Part shown: positions 1 through 6,217 of the stretch, piece after piece
How positions within the stretch are numbered: position 1 is the stretch's first letter
Layout of the letters: the number at the start of each line of letters is the position of its first letter
From: a virus
Length of the DNA stretch: 36,210 nucleotides
Virus record (IMG/VR): IMGVR_UViG_3300047319_001290
Span: 1 to 36,210 of that record
Strand: one strand, 5' to 3'
Made by a program: the position numbers and the translations under genes
Notes under the pieces: generated by a model
What the model saw: only the letters and a program-made list of their open reading frames with translations
The model's database searches: none
Told to the model about the DNA's origin: nothing

Positions 1-127
1 ACTTTTTCCAATTGCGTTATGAATGCTTGCGCTTCAACATCCGTGAGTTCTTCTATTGCGTCGATTTTATAATAATCCATAGCTTTATACATTCTATCTT
101 TGCTAAAATCTTTTTCTATGAATAGTT
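1..127. repeat. Terminal direct repeat (left copy)
   Basis: Bases 1-127 are identical to bases 36084-36210. The repeat lies inside the 3' part of the recT gene, which reads intact when the ends are joined. An exact repeat of this size is what a short-read assembler leaves on a circular contig (127 is a common k-mer size), so it more likely marks a circular or circularly permuted genome than a biological terminal repeat. Confidence 0.95.
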
Positions 128-1001
128 CATGAATCCTGGTTATTTGTTCGCTCGTAGCTGTCCTAAAAGTATTTCTGTCCGCTCTAATAGCTCCAATACT
201 TCCATGTTTTCTTTGAACTTCTGCTTTAGTAATAAGTGTTGTAGTACTATTATTGTCATCAATATCGCTATTATTGTCATTATCACTTACTTGTCCCTCT
301 AAAATTGATTTAAGTTTTTCAACTTGTGTTTGTCCATGTACGGTTACTGTAGATTCAACATCTATGATTCTAGAGTCTTCATCCTCAATTTCAGCAACAC
401 GCAAACCACGTAATGCATCGGCAAATTTATCGCGTATTGCAAACGACCTGGCACGCATTTGTAACATACGCTCAGGATATGCCTTCCATACCGTGCCGCG
501 AGACAATAGCCCCGCAACACTCGCGTCTTGTAACGTAAATTGCTTAGTATGTGGTTTATGACCTCGGCGTACAACTGTGCATTGATAGCCTACAAGATTG
601 CCTTTGGCGTCTATGATAGGAATTTCATCAATACTTTCGCATTCTGCATGATTAAGCGCTAATGACAACAAGCCATCACCCCATAAGCAGGGTCGACCAT
701 TAATCACAGCTATATCCTGTAGTGATTGCTCAACCGGAAAGCCTAATTGATATCCCATGGCCATGGCTACGAATATATCTTCAGGCTTGCCCTTGTATGC
801 ATTAGGTATTACACCCGATTTAGAGAGCATTACAGACACTTTCTGGTAGTGCTCATATAGCGCAGGTGCCAATAAACTATCTTCCAACCTTGAGGCCTTT
901 TCGGCCTGTGTTTTCTGCAGTTGGTATTTTAGAGACATAATCTCATTTTGTTGTTGGGCTATAACCAATTCCTGCTTTAACTCTACTAATTCTGTATTCA
1001 T
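1..1001 (-). CDS. recT: RecT-family single-strand annealing recombinase (N-terminal 333 residues)
   Basis: Promotes annealing of complementary single strands during phage recombination, working with the YqaJ exonuclease encoded just upstream. It starts at 1001 with MNTELVELKQ and has an N-terminal coiled coil. Then comes the RecT core: IPNAYKGKPEDIFVAMAMG, the INGRPCLWGDGLLSLAL motif, and WKAYPERMLQMRARSFAIRDKF at about residues 170-195. An acidic Asp/Asn-rich linker follows near residue 245, then a C-terminal tail. The ATG overlaps the YqaJ stop by one base (TAATG) and is preceded by AAGGGG. The frame leaves the window at base 1; across the circular join it ends with V and TAA at 36080-36082, giving 334 aa in total. 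Family assignment is from motifs and is strong. Confidence 0.9.
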   Translation of the reverse strand, partial: MNTELVELKQELVIAQQQNEIMSLKYQLQKTQAEKASRLEDSLLAPALYEHYQKVSVMLSKSGVIPNAYKGKPEDIFVAMAMGYQLGFPVEQSLQDIAVINGRPCLWGDGLLSLALNHAECESIDEIPIIDAKGNLVGYQCTVVRRGHKPHTKQFTLQDASVAGLLSRGTVWKAYPERMLQMRARSFAIRDKFADALRGLRVAEIEDEDSRIIDVESTVTVHGQTQVEKLKSILEGQVSDNDNNSDIDDNNSTTTLITKAEVQRKHGSIGAIRADRNTFRTATSEQITRIHELFIEKDFSKDRMYKAMDYYKIDAIEELTDVEAQAFITQLEK

Positions 1002-1837
1002 TAAATCCCCTTCATCAAAAATGTTCTAGAACCGCGTTTATTTGCCTTCCAGGTCACTATAGGGACATTGTCCTCATTTACCAGGCATTCTGCATCTTGC
1101 ATAAATTGCATAATATTAAACTTATATTGATCTTCAACTTCTGAAAGCTGTTTAATCTTAAACTTAGTTTCTGCTAGAGTCTCTAACTGCTCTTTAATTT
1201 CAGGCTCCACAACCACAGACTTTTCTGGGTCATGCTTTGGAAACATAAGCTTTAAATCTATTTGGTTAATTGCCGCAGGAGGTGTACGGGTTTGTACGCA
1301 ATCCCAGAATGTCTTAGCTGCATCGATGATTTTAGCTTCAAGCGCTAAGTCACGCACATACTTAAACTCGCGATAATCATTTCCACCTATAAGCACTGCG
1401 ATATACGCACAATCAGCGTTAGTAATTGCGCAGTAATGGGCGACTTGTACAAGATACTGCATAGGTATTACGTCACTACCATCCTCGCCCCAATTTGATG
1501 TCATCCAGGAGGCTGAGCATTTAACTTCAAGTATGGCGTTCCACTCAGGGATAAAGCCATCGACATTTCCTCGTAGAAACTCATGGAAGGGGTGCGTAAT
1601 TGTATCAGGGCATTCCACTGTAACATTGTTGCGTTTTGCAAATTCTTGACGTATCACATCTTCTAACTTATGTCCCCAGTATTGGAAATCCGACATTTCA
1701 TCATCAGGTTGCACGACCCCTGTTTTCTCAAGATATAGCTGGTAGGGCGTTTTGTAATTTGATAGACCTAGTATTATCGGTAAATCACTACCACCAATAC
1801 CTAACATGCGCTCTTGTCGTTGTTGTATAGTAATCAT
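1001..1837 (-). CDS. YqaJ-family viral exonuclease (lambda Exo-like)
   Basis: 5'-3' double-strand exonuclease that should load or feed the RecT annealase. The 278 aa match the YqaJ fold. GIGGSDLPIILGLS (13-26) is the typical N-terminal substrate motif and GHKLEDVI gives the acidic E59. The catalytic set is D93 in GNVDG, then E104 and K106 in ILEVKC (the D...ExK motif of PD-(D/E)XK nucleases). The start ATG overlaps the stop of the 94-aa gene (1834-1837) and GGGGAT lies just upstream; the stop overlaps the recT start. Exo-annealase-SSB in one operon is a standard phage recombination module. Highly confident. Confidence 0.93.
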   Translation of the reverse strand: MITIQQRQERMLGIGGSDLPIILGLSNYKTPYQLYLEKTGVVQPDDEMSDFQYWGHKLEDVIRQEFAKRNNVTVECPDTITHPFHEFLRGNVDGFIPEWNAILEVKCSASWMTSNWGEDGSDVIPMQYLVQVAHYCAITNADCAYIAVLIGGNDYREFKYVRDLALEAKIIDAAKTFWDCVQTRTPPAAINQIDLKLMFPKHDPEKSVVVEPEIKEQLETLAETKFKIKQLSEVEDQYKFNIMQFMQDAECLVNEDNVPIVTWKANKRGSRTFLMKGI

Positions 1838-2118
1838 AGTAAATCCCCATCTAAAACGTGAGAGTAACTATGCAGAAAACCACGACAGAACGATGCTAGG
1901 GATTCAACGGCGATTGGGTGCAAACCCTTGTGTTCATAAGCTATCTTTTCTTCATCATTGATTATTTCTAAATCAAATCCGAACTTGTCATTACGCTTTA
2001 TGTGAACATCATGATCAATTCCCATGAGTTCATACATGTTTAAATCCTTTAGTTTCATCTCAATCTCATCCTGAAATTGCCCAGACTCAAGTATATCGTA
2101 GATTTGTGCAGGTTTCAT
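1834..2118 (-). CDS. Unknown 94-aa acidic protein, first gene of recombination operon
   Basis: First leftward gene after the divergent promoter region, with GTGGAG 8 bases before the ATG. The product is acidic, with no signal peptide, membrane segment or helix-turn-helix that I can see. It has two helical-looking parts (residues 1-32 and 68-92) around a charged middle. Its 3' end overlaps the YqaJ start by four bases, which suggests translational coupling and a role in recombination or its control. It occupies the position where lambda-like phages usually keep the CI repressor but does not look like one. Function unknown. Confidence 0.8.
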   Translation of the reverse strand: MKPAQIYDILESGQFQDEIEMKLKDLNMYELMGIDHDVHIKRNDKFGFDLEIINDEEKIAYEHKGLHPIAVESLASFCRGFLHSYSHVLDGDLL

Positions 2119-2144
2119 CGTTTTTACTCCACTTAGTTTTTAAT

Positions 2145-2177
2145 AATGATTTTTAGAAAATATAAATCATTGTTTAG
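2145..2177. promoter_or_regulatory. Candidate operator A
   Basis: An inverted repeat AATGATTT (2145-2152) / AAATCATT (2164-2171) with an 11-base centre lies over the -10 box of the leftward promoter. The stretch ATTTTTAGAAA (2149-2159), followed by CATT and TTTAG, recurs in the second divergent region at 5867-5894. Likely binding site of a phage repressor, perhaps the Cro-like protein; inferred from position and repetition only. Confidence 0.5.
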
Positions 2178-2187
2178 TGAGAGTCAA
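2159..2187 (-). promoter_or_regulatory. Leftward early promoter (recombination operon)
   Basis: On the minus strand TTGACT (2187-2182) is followed after 17 bases by TATATT (2164-2159), close to the sigma70 consensus. It lies 41 bases before the start of the 94-aa gene. Candidate operator A overlaps its -10 box. Confidence 0.75.
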
Positions 2188-2202
2188 CTATATTTTTATA
2201 AT

Positions 2203-2232
2203 TTGACATAAATATTATAAATATCTTATACT
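2203..2232 (+). promoter_or_regulatory. Rightward early promoter (cro-replication operon)
   Basis: TTGACA (2203-2208), an 18-base spacer and TATACT (2227-2232) form a strong sigma70-type promoter 21 bases ahead of the Cro-like gene. The -35 boxes of this and the leftward promoter are 15 bases apart, the geometry of a lambda-type switch. Confidence 0.75.
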
Positions 2233-2253
2233 TTATAAAAACAGGAGATATAA

Positions 2254-2433
2254 ATGACAATAAATGAAGTTTTAAGTTACTTTCACCATAGGCAATGCCA
2301 GGTTGCAAAAGCATTGAATGTACATCATCAAACCGTTTGGTTATGGGTAAAGAAACAAAAAATACCGTACGACAAGCAGTGTATTTTAGAGGTAGAAACT
2401 AATGGGGCTTTAAAGGCGAGTAAGGATAATTAA
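2254..2433 (+). CDS. cro: Cro-like helix-turn-helix repressor
   Basis: Small DNA-binding protein of 59 aa starting MTINEVLSYF. The segment QVAKALNVHHQTVWLWVKK (residues 16-34) reads as a helix-turn-helix, and IPYDKQCILEVETNGAL matches the C-terminal part of Cro/DicC-type proteins (P22 Cro has a similar LEIVTAGAL). AGGAG at 2243-2247 is six bases from the ATG. As first gene of the rightward early operon it sits exactly where cro sits in lambdoid phages. It probably represses one or both divergent promoters. No partner CI gene is visible. Confidence 0.85.
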   Translation: MTINEVLSYFHHRQCQVAKALNVHHQTVWLWVKKQKIPYDKQCILEVETNGALKASKDN

Positions 2434-2445
2434 TGGCAGATAATC

Positions 2446-2637
2446 ATGAATAACGACCGATATTGGATTAATTTATTGCTAGTCATTGCTGTAATTGTGA
2501 TTTTTTTTATTACAAGTTTATGTATGTCTGTAAACGGTTTAGATTTAAGGGTTAAGGATTTAGATTTCAGAGTTAATAATTATGAGAGTAGAATTGCACG
2601 ATTAGAACACATCCATGGATTGGATAACCAAAAATAA
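2446..2637 (+). CDS. Small membrane-anchored coiled-coil protein
   Basis: Product of 63 aa. Residues 8-30 form one strongly hydrophobic transmembrane segment (INLLLVIAVIVIFFITS), followed by a charged heptad-like region (LDLRVKDLDFRVNNYESRIARLE) likely to be a coiled coil. The ribosome binding site is poor, so translation may depend on the cro gene ending 12 bases upstream. Function unknown; the N-in, one-helix layout also occurs in phage inner-membrane accessory proteins. Moderately sure it is real because it fills the operon without a gap. Confidence 0.6.
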   Translation: MNNDRYWINLLLVIAVIVIFFITSLCMSVNGLDLRVKDLDFRVNNYESRIARLEHIHGLDNQK

Positions 2638-2660
2638 CGCAACAATTAGGAGCTTTTTAC

Positions 2661-2834
2661 ATGACGGATCAGATAAAAATAATGCTCGACAATGACTCAC
2701 TTTCAACTCTCTTGCGCTCAAATCTCTCATGCCATCTAGGAAAAATCATGACAAAAGAATCACTTGATGCGATAACCGCTCAAATTGTTGAATCTATAGG
2801 CTTTTTTTTGCAGGAACATCCTAAGAATATCTAG
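2661..2834 (+). CDS. Hypothetical 57-aa protein
   Basis: Starts MTDQIKIMLDND at 2661 after a good TAGGAG site and ends at TAG 2832-2834. It lies in the early operon between the membrane-coil protein and the replication genes. The product is soluble and mostly helical, with no recognisable motif. The strong Shine-Dalgarno sequence and its tight place in the operon are the evidence that it is a gene. Confidence 0.6.
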   Translation: MTDQIKIMLDNDSLSTLLRSNLSCHLGKIMTKESLDAITAQIVESIGFFLQEHPKNI

Positions 2835-3026
2835 AATAAGTTTTTAACTTAGTGCATAATCGTTTTAGTTCTCTGGAGGAGTAAATCCTATTCTCCACCA
2901 GGGATAAATTTGTCGAATGAATATACCCTTCCGCCAAGATCGTTATATTCGTTCAGTTTAACCGGGTGCCTAAAGTTTTGGCGAGTTTTACGGCTTAATG
3001 CATCCATACATACGAGCAATTATATC
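2835..3026 (+). promoter_or_regulatory. Leader before replication genes with inverted repeats
   Basis: About 190 bases without a convincing gene. It holds GAATGAATAT (2915-2924) and ATATTCGTTC (2945-2954), complementary at 9 of 10 positions with a 20-base loop, and a shorter TGGAG/CTCCA pair near 2873-2897. The frame of the initiator extends back to a TTG at 2910, but there is no ribosome site there. Possible attenuator or antitermination leader; function not shown. Confidence 0.4.
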
Positions 3027-3908
3027 ATGTTAGATGAAAATAACAACAACAATTCATTTACTCCCACATTTTTTATACTTCCTTTTCATATCATGTCCCT
3101 TGATGGAATCACTTTGGGTTACGCAAAAGTTTACGCCTACATTTTTGAATTCTGGAATAAAGGTCTTCACTGCTATGTCGGGATTGAAGCCATTATGAAA
3201 AGAACTGGCCTTGCAAAAACCCAAGTTTACGAAGCATTAAGTTTTTTTGAAAAAAAAGATGAGTTAAAAAGAGAGCTTATTAAAGGGAAAAAATATTTTA
3301 TAAAGCCTGAAATGCGTTTAGAACTTATAGATGACGATTCCGCTATAGCGGAAATAGCTTTTCCGGTAGAGCGGAAAAATCTTTCCGGTAGAGCGGAACA
3401 TAATATAAAGAATAGAAATAAAGAAAGTATTAATAATATTAATACTACCTCTATATCTCCTAAACAAAAAAAATTAACTCCACGTCAAAAAGATATAAAC
3501 ACAAGAGCAAAAGGAACAAATCCAAGAGTTATAGGAATAAATATTGATGAAATGCTTAAAAACAATCCGCATCAAATACCAGAGGATTTATTTGAAGAAT
3601 GGCAGGATTTTCGAAAAGCAAAAAAGAAACCAATTACCGTTCGTGTCATTAATGGCTTAAATAAAGAATTAACAAAAATTGCCTTAGGAGGAATTGAACC
3701 AATTGAAGCATTTGAAAAAATGTTAGAGAGACAATGGGATTCATTGCAATTAAGTTATTTTGAAAAAGATATTGCAGCATTAAATGTTCAAACAAAGCCT
3801 ATACCTAAAGGCAATGGAACTGAATCATTATCTAGAATGGTTGCAAAATATAGCAAACCGCAAGGGAGCGTTTACGATGAACAAGGTAATATCTATGAAC
3901 AATATTGA
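3027..3908 (+). CDS. Replication initiator (lambda O-like), contains the origin
   Basis: Likely origin-binding replication protein, 293 aa from the ATG at 3027. A TTG start at 2910 is possible but lacks a ribosome site. The N-terminal domain (about residues 12-90) has a winged-helix look: LGYAKVYAYIFEF, then YVGIEAIMKRTGLAKTQVYEALSFFEKK, as in initiators of the O/RepA type. A low-complexity linker follows, rich in Asn, Lys and Ser, encoded by the iterons and A+T-rich tract. The C-terminal domain carries LFEEWQDFRKAKKKP. It is followed with 32 bases of overlap by a P-like helicase loader, the lambda O-P arrangement. The architecture is clear; sequence identity to O itself was not tested. Confidence 0.78.
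   Translation: MLDENNNNNSFTPTFFILPFHIMSLDGITLGYAKVYAYIFEFWNKGLHCYVGIEAIMKRTGLAKTQVYEALSFFEKKDELKRELIKGKKYFIKPEMRLELIDDDSAIAEIAFPVERKNLSGRAEHNIKNRNKESINNINTTSISPKQKKLTPRQKDINTRAKGTNPRVIGINIDEMLKNNPHQIPEDLFEEWQDFRKAKKKPITVRVINGLNKELTKIALGGIEPIEAFEKMLERQWDSLQLSYFEKDIAALNVQTKPIPKGNGTESLSRMVAKYSKPQGSVYDEQGNIYEQY
3338..3446. other. Putative replication origin inside the initiator gene
   Basis: Three near-identical palindromic units sit in phase: TTCCGCTATAGCGGAA (3338-3353, perfect palindrome), then TTCCGGTAGAGCGGAA at 3361-3376 and again at 3383-3398. Starts are 23 and 22 bases apart, about two helical turns. Directly downstream is a strongly A+T-rich tract (3399-3446) ending in a perfect inverted repeat with 9-base arms (AGTATTAAT at 3426-3434, ATTAATACT at 3438-3446). 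Iterons plus an unwinding tract within the initiator gene is the layout of lambda ori within O. Confidence 0.8.
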
Positions 3909-4755
3909 TAAAAATTTTGTTGTAAGATTATTTGCAAAATTTAACGGACGATATGGTCAATTATGGACTTCAAGAGGGCGCAATGATGCGGATTGGGAGT
4001 TTATCATTGACGACTGGTTCACAGAATTATCAAAATTCTCACTATCTGTAAATCGTGATGCAATGGACGAGGTCTTAATGGTTTACAAGGATTATCCGCC
4101 TACATTACCGCAACTATTGGATTTATGTTTAAAAGCAAGTGGTGTTCCAATTGCTAGTGATTTGCTTAGAATGCTAGTAAACAAGGATTTTTCACATCCA
4201 GTGGTAAAGCTAGTTTATGACAAGATTGGCTCATGGAAACTAGCGAATGGTACTGAAAAGGAATTATCCCAGCGAGTAGCAGAACTTTACGACAATGCCA
4301 TTGTTGAATATAAAACCAATCCTGCTGTATGTTGGGAAAAGCTAGAAACTCACAAAGCGCAATTAGCACTTGAAGCACCTATCCCTGATAAAATACCCTC
4401 TAAAGCTGAAAGCAAAGCTTATCGTGATGCTATTGATGAATGTAGACGTATACTTAGCGGTGATAAGGCAAAAACCCCTATACTTGAAATACCAGAGTTT
4501 GACAAACGGAAAATCAACAAAGGTGGTGAACAATATCATGATTATTGCAAATATCTCTTGTCTGTACCTGATAATCAGGCATTGGCTTTACCTCTGAGTT
4601 ATATTTATGACCGACAAAAGTTACTAAACCTTTCTGAAACCGCAAAGCATCTACGCGAATGTGGATATATTCAAGATTCTCAGCGACCCAATGTTGAGAA
4701 ACGAACTTCAACCGGACAACCAACAAAGGTTTATAAGACGTGGATTAAGGATTAA
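3877..4755 (+). CDS. Helicase loader / replication protein (lambda P-like)
   Basis: Probable partner of the initiator that recruits the host DnaB helicase. It has 292 aa from the ATG at 3877, chosen over an upstream in-frame ATG because AAGGGAG lies 9 bases before it. The N-terminal part resembles P proteins: FAKFNGRYGQLWTSRG, ADWEFIIDDWFTELS, then YPPTLPQLLDLCLKA (the conserved P-like LP-x-LC segment, about residues 72-85). The C-terminal third is charged and looks less conserved. It overlaps the initiator by 32 bases. The ribosome site sits in the loop of a small hairpin (AAA-C-CGC / GCG-TTT, 3855-3873). The call rests on position and weak motif similarity. Confidence 0.7.
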   Translation: MNKVISMNNIDKNFVVRLFAKFNGRYGQLWTSRGRNDADWEFIIDDWFTELSKFSLSVNRDAMDEVLMVYKDYPPTLPQLLDLCLKASGVPIASDLLRMLVNKDFSHPVVKLVYDKIGSWKLANGTEKELSQRVAELYDNAIVEYKTNPAVCWEKLETHKAQLALEAPIPDKIPSKAESKAYRDAIDECRRILSGDKAKTPILEIPEFDKRKINKGGEQYHDYCKYLLSVPDNQALALPLSYIYDRQKLLNLSETAKHLRECGYIQDSQRPNVEKRTSTGQPTKVYKTWIKD

Positions 4756-4763
4756 CATTTTTA

Positions 4764-4883
4764 ATGCCGTCAAAGCTCATTATAACGCGATTGCTTGACG
4801 ATATGTTAATAGGCAATGCGATGGTAGCGGATATTTCAATCTCTTACCTGAGAGCAAATATGGAGATTTTAGATGGTATTTAA
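4764..4883 (+). CDS. Possible 39-aa peptide at end of early operon
   Basis: Reads MPSKLIITRLLDDMLIGN and ends at TAA 4881-4883, meeting the stop of the convergent 68-aa gene with 4 bases of overlap. AAGGA lies 12 bases upstream, longer than ideal. It fills the gap after the P-like gene. No motif; it may be a short real gene or chance. Confidence 0.4.
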   Translation: MPSKLIITRLLDDMLIGNAMVADISISYLRANMEILDGI

Positions 4884-5086
4884 AATTTCACGCAAAGAAA
4901 CCGTTTATACGCAAATTCTTTCATATCGTCGGATATTTTATGAAAAGCATTTGCAAGCGCCATCCATTCGCTATAATCCAATTGTGTATTTTCTCCGCTA
5001 AAAGCTAGTGTGAATTGTTTTATGGCGCCATTTACAAATCCAAAACCCAATTCTGGATTGATAACTAATTTGTCATATATATTCAT
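4880..5086 (-). CDS. Hypothetical 68-aa protein
   Basis: Last gene of a five-gene leftward run beginning at 5820. The start has AAGGA five bases upstream. The product, MNIYDKLVINPELGFGFVNG onward, is a mixed helix-strand sequence without transmembrane segments, cysteine clusters or a known motif. Its stop meets the small rightward frame at 4764-4883, so the two operons converge here without a visible terminator. Function unknown. Confidence 0.65.
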   Translation of the reverse strand: MNIYDKLVINPELGFGFVNGAIKQFTLAFSGENTQLDYSEWMALANAFHKISDDMKEFAYKRFLCVKF

Positions 5087-5094
5087 TTTGTTCC

Positions 5095-5268
5095 TTAAAT
5101 CATTCTAAAATAATGTAATACTATTTGTAAAATTATACCCATTATGATTGTTGCTTGCATAAAGTTAAGTTTTGCGTTCAGTCTGTTCATGTTTTCCCGT
5201 AAAAGCATAAATTTTTCATCATTAACGCGTAGTTTTACTTCATGTTCTATGTATTGTTCTTGATTCAC
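5095..5268 (-). CDS. Small membrane protein with GTG start (57 aa)
   Basis: Starts with GTG at 5268, overlapping the stop of the 55-aa gene (GTGA), and ends at 5095. A charged amphipathic N-terminal half (VNQEQYIEHEVKLRVNDEKF) is followed by a hydrophobic C-terminal segment (residues 37-54, MQATIIMGIILQIVLHYF). This coil-then-membrane layout is shared with the proteins at 22910 and 29330. Translational coupling to the upstream gene supports the unusual start. Function unknown. Confidence 0.6.
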   Translation of the reverse strand: MNQEQYIEHEVKLRVNDEKFMLLRENMNRLNAKLNFMQATIIMGIILQIVLHYFRMI

Positions 5269-5432
5269 TTGAATCTCCGGTTAAACTCTTCTCGTTCTTC
5301 ATGATAGTCTTCAAGTCCATCTGTCCAGCCTTTATCGTATGCCCAAGTTAATAAATCTGCTATCTCCTGGATTCTTATATCGGTTTCTTCCATTATGTCT
5401 TTGAGGTATTCTATTGCTTCGGATGTTCTCAT
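5265..5432 (-). CDS. Hypothetical 55-aa acidic protein
   Basis: Starts MRTSEAIEYLKDIMEETDIR at 5432, overlapping the stop of the preceding gene as ATGA. It is nearly all helical and very acidic (EEREEF near the end), without cysteine clusters or hydrophobic segments. Its place between two overlapping genes in the same direction is the main support. Possibly an inhibitor or DNA-mimic type accessory protein, but this is speculation. Confidence 0.65.
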   Translation of the reverse strand: MRTSEAIEYLKDIMEETDIRIQEIADLLTWAYDKGWTDGLEDYHEEREEFNRRFK

Positions 5433-5641
5433 TCTTGATCCTCTAATTGTCCTAGTAAATCATCTAATGCCTCTTGTTCGGTCTTACCATATCCTATTAC
5501 GTCCCCCCATGCATCATCACAATAAACGGGGGTTGGATCGTAACTGTCTGTAACTGCTACGTATCCTCTGCCGGTCCAAAATGCATGCTCTGAATCGTAA
5601 TCTACGTGGATTTTTTCGCCGTTAATTGTGTGTGTTGTCAT
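5429..5641 (-). CDS. Hypothetical 70-aa protein
   Basis: Acidic product rich in aromatic residues (MTTHTINGEKIHVDYDSEHA, then FWTGRGYVAVTDSYDPTPVY). It ends in a helical GKTEQEALDDLLGQLEDQE segment reminiscent of the HicB-like fold in which a short sheet precedes a TEEEAL helix, so a degenerate HicB-type domain is possible. The ribosome site is weak. It overlaps the 55-aa gene by four bases. No HicA partner is visible nearby. Confidence 0.65.
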   Translation of the reverse strand: MTTHTINGEKIHVDYDSEHAFWTGRGYVAVTDSYDPTPVYCDDAWGDVIGYGKTEQEALDDLLGQLEDQE

Positions 5642-5682
5642 ATTCTATGTCTCATGTATTGAGGCCCTTCGGCCCAGATTAA

Positions 5683-5820
5683 TTAATATAATTTCTTTAC
5701 TCTTATTTTGTCTGTACTGTCATATTCGCCGCTTTTTCTCATTATTTTTGCTGTTTCTTTTGCTTCAATTTCTGTGTTAAATATTTCAAAAGTCTCGCCG
5801 TTTAATATTGTTGCGTACAT
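5683..5820 (-). CDS. Hypothetical 45-aa protein, first of leftward accessory run
   Basis: Reads MYATILNGETFEIFNTEIEA and ends VKKLY. GAGGA precedes the ATG by seven bases and a good promoter (5855-5882) lies just upstream. The short sequence looks like a single beta-hairpin and helix unit. No function assigned. Confidence 0.6.
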   Translation of the reverse strand: MYATILNGETFEIFNTEIEAKETAKIMRKSGEYDSTDKIRVKKLY

Positions 5821-5854
5821 TTTTTTATCCTCATATCGTTAGTGGATAATTGAC

Positions 5855-5882
5855 ATTATACACATCATTTTTAGAAAGTAAA
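5855..5882 (-). promoter_or_regulatory. Leftward accessory promoter
   Basis: On the minus strand TTTACT (5882-5877), a 16-base spacer and a perfect TATAAT (5860-5855) precede the 45-aa gene by 35 bases. Candidate operator B occupies the spacer and the -35 box. Confidence 0.7.
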
Positions 5883-5894
5883 CATTATTTTTAG
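5864..5894. promoter_or_regulatory. Candidate operator B
   Basis: Carries the same 11-base ATTTTTAGAAA (5867-5877) found in operator A, again followed by CATT (5883-5886) and TTTAG (5890-5894). It covers the spacer and -35 box of the leftward promoter, where a bound repressor would block polymerase. Confidence 0.5.
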
Positions 5895-5909
5895 TTTATT
5901 TATAATTAT

Positions 5910-5937
5910 TTTACATATGATAAAATTATGGTATGAT
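5910..5937 (+). promoter_or_regulatory. Rightward accessory/late promoter
   Basis: TTTACA (5910-5915), a 16-base spacer and TATGAT (5932-5937) lie 26 bases before the gene at 5964. It would drive the long rightward operon of small genes and the terminase subunits. Confidence 0.6.
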
Positions 5938-5963
5938 TTTTATATTGTGAATGAGGGTTTATT

Positions 5964-6215
5964 ATGGCTGAGTTATGTTATCGTTGCGGTGGTTCAGGGC
6001 TTTATATGGGTAATGGTATGATTATGACTCCTTGCGATAAATGCAATGGTAAAGTATTGGATAAGGTTATTACATCAACGAAGCAAATAACACTTGACAA
6101 AGTGGATAGACGTAGTAAATCATATAGAGATACGATTAATACTATTATGCAGACTCAAGATATTAATCATGATGAAGCTGTTCAAATATTTGATGAAACT
6201 TACAATAAGATATAA
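5964..6215 (+). CDS. Zinc-binding protein with DnaJ-like cysteine pairs
   Basis: Product of 83 aa. The N-terminus has CYRCGGSG and, after a short loop, CDKCNGKV (residues 5-30). Two CxxCxG pairs of the DnaJ zinc-finger type should bind one zinc. The rest is a basic helical region ending with an acidic helix (DINHDEAVQIFDETYNKI). It is the first gene of the rightward operon and lies two bases before the small terminase gene, so a role in packaging or DNA binding is plausible but inferred. GAGGG lies upstream of the ATG. Confidence 0.75.
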   Translation: MAELCYRCGGSGLYMGNGMIMTPCDKCNGKVLDKVITSTKQITLDKVDRRSKSYRDTINTIMQTQDINHDEAVQIFDETYNKI

Positions 6216-6217
6216 TC

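Noticed and set aside
253-561. Open frame of 102 codons on the plus strand opposite recT
   Set aside because: Low-complexity Ser/Leu product with no ribosome site, exactly antisense to the well-supported recT coding frame.
757-780. Another copy of the GCCAWGGAYGGC leader motif near CATGGCCATGG
   Set aside because: It lacks the GGC arm in the right place and lies inside recT coding sequence.
2910-3026. N-terminal extension of the replication initiator from a TTG at 2910
   Set aside because: No ribosome site precedes it and the 39 extra residues look unlike a folded domain; the ATG at 3027 is preferred.
5429-5641. HicB-type antitoxin of a toxin-antitoxin pair
   Set aside because: Only a faint C-terminal resemblance, and no HicA-like partner adjacent.
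5650-5680. GGCC-CTTC-GGCC hairpin as a terminator between leftward small genes
   Set aside because: Only four pairs and no U-tract on either strand.
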